From: Actinomycetota bacterium
GTDB lineage: Bacteria > Actinomycetota > Actinomycetes > Nanopelagicales > Nanopelagicaceae
Assembly: GCA_009702525.1 (NCBI GenBank)
Contig: WLHW01000019.1
Coordinates: 1-16,813 of the forward strand
DNA: 16,813 bases
Direction of reading: 5' to 3'
Below, piece by piece: positions 14,119-16,813 of the stretch. Every line of letters starts with the position of its first letter. The first letter of the stretch is position 1. A program made the position numbers and the translations under genes. A model generated the notes under the pieces. The model made no database searches. It was not told where the DNA came from and saw nothing but the letters and a program-made list of their open reading frames with translations.

Positions 14119-15646
14119 ACGTAAAGTGATACGACGAGCACTTGTGAGCGTCTACGACAAAACTCGCTTACTTGAGATTGGAAAAGTTCTCACCGAAGCT
14201 GGGATCGAGATTCTTTCCACTGGTTCAACCGCTAAGAATTTAGCTGCCGCAGGTATTCCGGTACTAGAAATTAGTGAGTACACCGGCTTTCCAGAGATTA
14301 TGGGTGGGCGGGTTAAGACTCTTCATCCTCGAGTTCACTCTGGAATCTTGGCTGATCAAAGTAATCCAGAGCATCTAGATGCAATTGCCGAATTAGATAT
14401 TGCACCGTTTGATCTTGTAATTATCAACTTATATCCCTTTGCCGACACTGTTGCCTCGGGCGCTAATTTTGCTGAATCTATTGAACAGATTGATATTGGT
14501 GGCCCTTCCATGTTGCGCGGGGCGGCAAAAAATCACAACTCAGTTGCCGTGGTCTGTAAAACTTCTCAGTACGATGTATTGGTCGAAGCTATCAAAGCTG
14601 GCGGCTTTACATATGAACAGCGCAGAGCACTGGCTTTAGAAGTCTTTAGAACAACCGCTGAATACGACTTAGCTATAGCTACCTGGCTCGATACAAATCA
14701 AGATTTACCTGATTGGTTTGGTCGCATTTATAAGCGTGAGAATACTTTGCGCTATGGCGAAAACCCACATCAGAATGCAGCCATTTATTCGGGCGGACCT
14801 GCAGGAATTGTTGGTGCGGTGCAGTTGCATGGTAAAGAGATGTCATTTAATAACTACACCGATGCCGATGCAGCCTGGCGTGCCGCACTAGATCATGAGC
14901 AGCCCTGTGTTGCAATCATCAAACACGCAAATCCATGTGGAATCGCAGTAGCTGGTGACATTGCGCTTGCACACAGCAAAGCACATGAATGCGATCCGGT
15001 ATCAGCCTTTGGTGGGGTAGTTGCTGCAAATCGCCAAGTAAGTCTGGCCATGGCACAGAAGTTATCTGAGATTTTTACCGAAGTTGTCATTGCGCCAAGT
15101 TATGAAACCGGCGCAGTTGAGCTAATGGCGAAGAAACCTTCGATTCGAATTTTACAGTGTGCTGTTGCAACTATTTCTACCGTTGAAATGCGTCCAGTAT
15201 CTGGTGGAGTGTTATTACAGGAAACCGACTTAATTGATGCCCCGGGTGATTCTTCGCAAGCCTGGGTTCAAGTCAGTGGTGAAAAACTTAATGATGCATT
15301 GATTAAAGATTTAGAGTTTGCTTGGAAATCTGTACGTGCCGTCAAAAGTAATGCAATTTTGTTAAGCAAAGATTGTGCATCTGTTGGCATAGGAATGGGA
15401 CAAGTAAATCGAGTTGACTCTGCGCGCCTTGCAGTACATAGAGCTGGAGACCGTGTTCAAGGATCGGTGGCAGCAAGTGATGCATTTTTCCCATTTGCAG
15501 ATGGCTTACACATCTTGATCGACGCTGGAGTAGTTGCTGTTGTCCAACCTGGCGGAAGTGTTCGTGATGACGAAGTAATTGCCGCCGCGCAAAGCGCTGG
15601 AATAGCCATGTTCTTCACTGGTACGCGCCATTTCTCCCACGCATAG
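14111..15646 (+). CDS. purH: Bifunctional AICAR transformylase / IMP cyclohydrolase
   Basis: Carries out the last two steps to IMP: formylation of AICAR with 10-formyl-THF, then ring closure. The N-terminal IMP cyclohydrolase (about 1-150, MGS-like fold) shows RRALVSVYDKT (8-18), LSTGSTAK, GGRVKTLHPRVHSGIL and NLYPF. The AICAR transformylase (about 195-511) shows RYGENPHQNA, the Lys271-His272 pair in IKHANPCG, DPVSAFGG, and a C-terminal TGTRHFSHA. The 511-residue length is normal. The start at 14111 lies 8 bp inside purN with GGAG 4 bp upstream. Its IMP product is the GuaB substrate. It ends 20 bp before folD, in a gap holding a promoter, so the sucC-purH transcript may stop or be joined here; no terminator hairpin is seen. 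Confidence 0.98.
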   Translation: MSERKVIRRALVSVYDKTRLLEIGKVLTEAGIEILSTGSTAKNLAAAGIPVLEISEYTGFPEIMGGRVKTLHPRVHSGILADQSNPEHLDAIAELDIAPFDLVIINLYPFADTVASGANFAESIEQIDIGGPSMLRGAAKNHNSVAVVCKTSQYDVLVEAIKAGGFTYEQRRALALEVFRTTAEYDLAIATWLDTNQDLPDWFGRIYKRENTLRYGENPHQNAAIYSGGPAGIVGAVQLHGKEMSFNNYTDADAAWRAALDHEQPCVAIIKHANPCGIAVAGDIALAHSKAHECDPVSAFGGVVAANRQVSLAMAQKLSEIFTEVVIAPSYETGAVELMAKKPSIRILQCAVATISTVEMRPVSGGVLLQETDLIDAPGDSSQAWVQVSGEKLNDALIKDLEFAWKSVRAVKSNAILLSKDCASVGIGMGQVNRVDSARLAVHRAGDRVQGSVAASDAFFPFADGLHILIDAGVVAVVQPGGSVRDDEVIAAAQSAGIAMFFTGTRHFSHA

Positions 15647-15654
15647 TGCTGGCA

Positions 15655-15660
15655 TAGGAT
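15655..15660 (+). promoter_or_regulatory. -10 box of folD, leaderless arrangement
   Basis: TAGGAT (TANNNT form) is followed by 6 bp and the ATG of folD at 15667, so the mRNA should start at the initiation codon. There is no Shine-Dalgarno before the ATG. A weak TTCTCC lies at the -35 distance (15632-15637, 17-bp spacer), inside the end of purH. Confidence 0.52.
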
Positions 15661-15666
15661 TGCCAT

Positions 15667-16506
15667 ATGAGCGCACAGATATTAGACGGTAAGGCATTAG
15701 CGGCTTCGATTAAATCTGAGTTAGCCGTAAGAGTTCTTGAACTAAAATCTCGCGGAATCACCCCGGGGCTCGGAACAGTTTTAGTTGGAGATGATCCCGG
15801 TTCACACTCCTACGTCGGTGGCAAACATCGTGACTGCCAAGAGGTAGGTATCAATTCAATTCGCGTCGATTTGCCAGCTGATGCAACCGAGGCCGATGTT
15901 ATGGCGGCAATCAAAGATCTCAATTCATCACCGGAGTGCACGGGCTACATCGTTCAATTGCCGCTTCCTAAAGGAATTAATACGCAAAGAGTTTTAGAGG
16001 CCATTGATCCATCTAAAGATGCAGATGGGTTGCATCCTATGAACTTAGGACGATTAGTGTCAGGTTATGACGCACCGTTGCCATGTACACCGCATGGGAT
16101 TGTCGAACTTTTAACGCATTATGGAATTAGTACACAAGGCGCAGAAGTAACTGTAATTGGCCGTGGCTTAACTGTTGGGCGACCACTTGGTTTACTTCTT
16201 ACTCGTAAACAGGAAAATGCGACTGTCACATTGACGCATACTGGAACAAAAGATTTACTCACCCATACAAAAAACGCCGACATCATCGTTGCTGCAATTG
16301 GGCAAGCACATTTCTTAAAGGCCGAGATGATTAAGCCTGGTGCAGTTGTAATCGATGTTGGAATATCACGAACTGACAAAGGATTATTAGGTGACGTAGA
16401 TCCAAGCGTGATGAACGTTGCGTCATGGGTTGCGCCTATGCCAGGCGGGGTTGGTCCAATGACTCGAGCAATGTTGATTAAGAACGTTGTTGATGCATGC
16501 AGTTAA
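15667..16506 (+). CDS. folD: Methylene-THF dehydrogenase / methenyl-THF cyclohydrolase
   Basis: Bifunctional enzyme interconverting 5,10-methylene-THF and 10-formyl-THF with NADP+, supplying PurN and PurH. The substrate site reads GSHSYVGGKHRDC with Tyr49 and catalytic Lys53; other family blocks are GYIVQLPLPKGI, DPSKDADGLHPMN and the NADP-binding GRGLTVGRPLGLLLTRK (165-181). The C-terminal motif PMPGGVGPMT is intact. The GRG-TVGRP form is the actinobacterial variant of the usual GRS-xVGxP. The 279 residues are standard. It probably has its own leaderless promoter in the 20-bp gap after purH. The last 10 bp overlap the DUF3017 gene, an arrangement shared with Streptomyces. Confidence 0.98.
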   Translation: MSAQILDGKALAASIKSELAVRVLELKSRGITPGLGTVLVGDDPGSHSYVGGKHRDCQEVGINSIRVDLPADATEADVMAAIKDLNSSPECTGYIVQLPLPKGINTQRVLEAIDPSKDADGLHPMNLGRLVSGYDAPLPCTPHGIVELLTHYGISTQGAEVTVIGRGLTVGRPLGLLLTRKQENATVTLTHTGTKDLLTHTKNADIIVAAIGQAHFLKAEMIKPGAVVIDVGISRTDKGLLGDVDPSVMNVASWVAPMPGGVGPMTRAMLIKNVVDACS

Positions 16507-16724
16507 CTAACCGCCTTTTAAATATTCTCAGCAACGTCTCAATACTTATTGGCGTGGCATTGGGTATGGGCGGAATAGTGCGAGGTGGGTCACTATTTAT
16601 AGCGGCAGGTACTGCGGGTGTGGCACTCAAAGCGCGCTCTCGCCGCCGTTTCGACTTTTATTTCCCCCTCATTATTGCAGTTGCCCTTTTTGTGCTGGCA
16701 GTTGCACTTCCTCATGGACGGTAG
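16497..16724 (+). CDS. Small membrane protein, DUF3017-like
   Basis: A 75-residue protein with three hydrophobic segments (about 10-28, 31-46, 54-71) separated by the basic stretch KARSRRR (45-51), giving a small integral-membrane topology. No catalytic motif is visible and function is unknown. The DUF3017 label is based on its size, topology and position between folD and mdh, as in Streptomyces; sequence similarity could not be tested. The ATG at 16497 overlaps the end of folD by 10 bp and lacks its own ribosome site, indicating translational coupling to folD. Confidence 0.72.
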   Translation: MQLTNRLLNILSNVSILIGVALGMGGIVRGGSLFIAAGTAGVALKARSRRRFDFYFPLIIAVALFVLAVALPHGR

Positions 16725-16727
16725 AGT
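16722..16727 (+). promoter_or_regulatory. Candidate -10 box for mdh, overlapping the upstream stop
   Basis: TAGAGT fits TANNNT; its first three bases are the stop codon of the DUF3017 gene. The predicted transcript start near 16734 leaves a leader of about 30 nt that holds AAAGGAG. The nearest -35-like sequence, TTGCAC at 16702-16707, has only a 14-bp spacer, so the call is weak. Confidence 0.35.
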
Positions 16728-16750
16728 TTGCGTAGTGCCACAACACAAAA

Positions 16751-16757
16751 AAAGGAG
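16751..16757 (+). promoter_or_regulatory. Strong Shine-Dalgarno of the mdh-like gene
   Basis: AAAGGAG with a 6-base spacer (TACGCC) to the ATG at 16764, preceded by an A-rich run. It fixes the start of the partial gene and is one of the best ribosome sites in the window. Confidence 0.75.
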
Positions 16758-16763
16758 TACGCC

Positions 16764-16813
16764 ATGGGCGGAAAAGTCACAGTAGTCGGTGCAGGTTTCT
16801 ATGGTTCAACAAC
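16764..16813 (+). CDS. mdh: Malate dehydrogenase-like protein, N-terminal fragment
   Basis: Only 16 codons are visible: MGGKVTVVGAGFYGST, cut by the window end. The VVGAGFYGS stretch is the first beta strand and GxGxxG dinucleotide loop of an LDH/MDH-type NAD-binding fold. Malate dehydrogenase is chosen over lactate dehydrogenase because mdh follows folD-DUF3017 in Streptomyces and this GAGFYGST form is familiar in actinobacterial Mdh proteins. Together with sucCD it would add a second TCA-cycle function to the region. Confidence in a Rossmann NAD-binding dehydrogenase is higher than in the exact substrate. Confidence 0.7.
   Translation, partial: MGGKVTVVGAGFYGST

Noticed and set aside
1..16813. 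Mobile elements, CRISPR arrays, tRNA/rRNA genes, defence or secondary-metabolite systems
   Set aside because: None seen; no repeated spacers, terminal inverted repeats, transposase motifs or cloverleaf-like sequences, and gaps between genes are all about 110 bp or less.

Overview
The window is a dense, nearly all-housekeeping stretch of an actinobacterial chromosome. The lineage call rests on a WhiB regulator, a GroEL with a His-rich tail, a GuaB3-family protein, PcrA/UvrD1, DUF6350/PerM and DUF3017 genes, and a gene order that (from memory) matches Streptomyces: groEL1-whiD-guaB-guaB3-guaA ... pcrA ... sucC-sucD-DUF6350-purN-purH ... folD-DUF3017-mdh. In Mycobacterium the same genes lie in two separate blocks. 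Base composition looks mid-40s % G+C by eye (not computed), and only about 350 of 16,813 bases lie outside genes. Small size, low G+C and tight packing suggest a streamlined freshwater actinobacterium of the acI (Nanopelagicales) type; this is inference.

Layout. 1-1530: groEL missing its N-terminus, closed by a strong bidirectional terminator shared with the convergent whiB. 1604-2900: whiB and a divergent MerR/B12-binding regulator separated by about 110 bp. 2941-7402: the run guaB-guaB3-guaA-cyclophilin, with overlapping or nearly touching genes. 7403-8128: a PIG-L deacetylase on the minus strand, whose stop codon abuts that of the cyclophilin and whose start lies 26 bp from the divergent pcrA (8155-10395). 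10426-15646: sucC-sucD-perM-like-purN-purH, overlapping or 5 bp apart. 15667-16724: folD-DUF3017. 16764-end: the first codons of a malate dehydrogenase-like gene.

Functional themes. PurN and PurH make IMP with formyl-THF, whose pool depends on FolD; GuaB and GuaA turn IMP into GMP. SucCD and the partial Mdh are TCA-cycle enzymes. WhiB and the MerR protein are regulators.

There is no mobile element, CRISPR array, tRNA or rRNA. The most notable points are: (1) the MerR protein carries the W-x9-EH and ExH signatures of AdoCbl-dependent CarH photoreceptors; (2) the IMP dehydrogenase has cleanly lost its CBS (Bateman) domain; (3) several genes have a TANNNT -10 box 6-7 bp before the ATG, implying leaderless mRNAs; (4) a perfect 15-bp palindrome covers the -35 of the whiB promoter.
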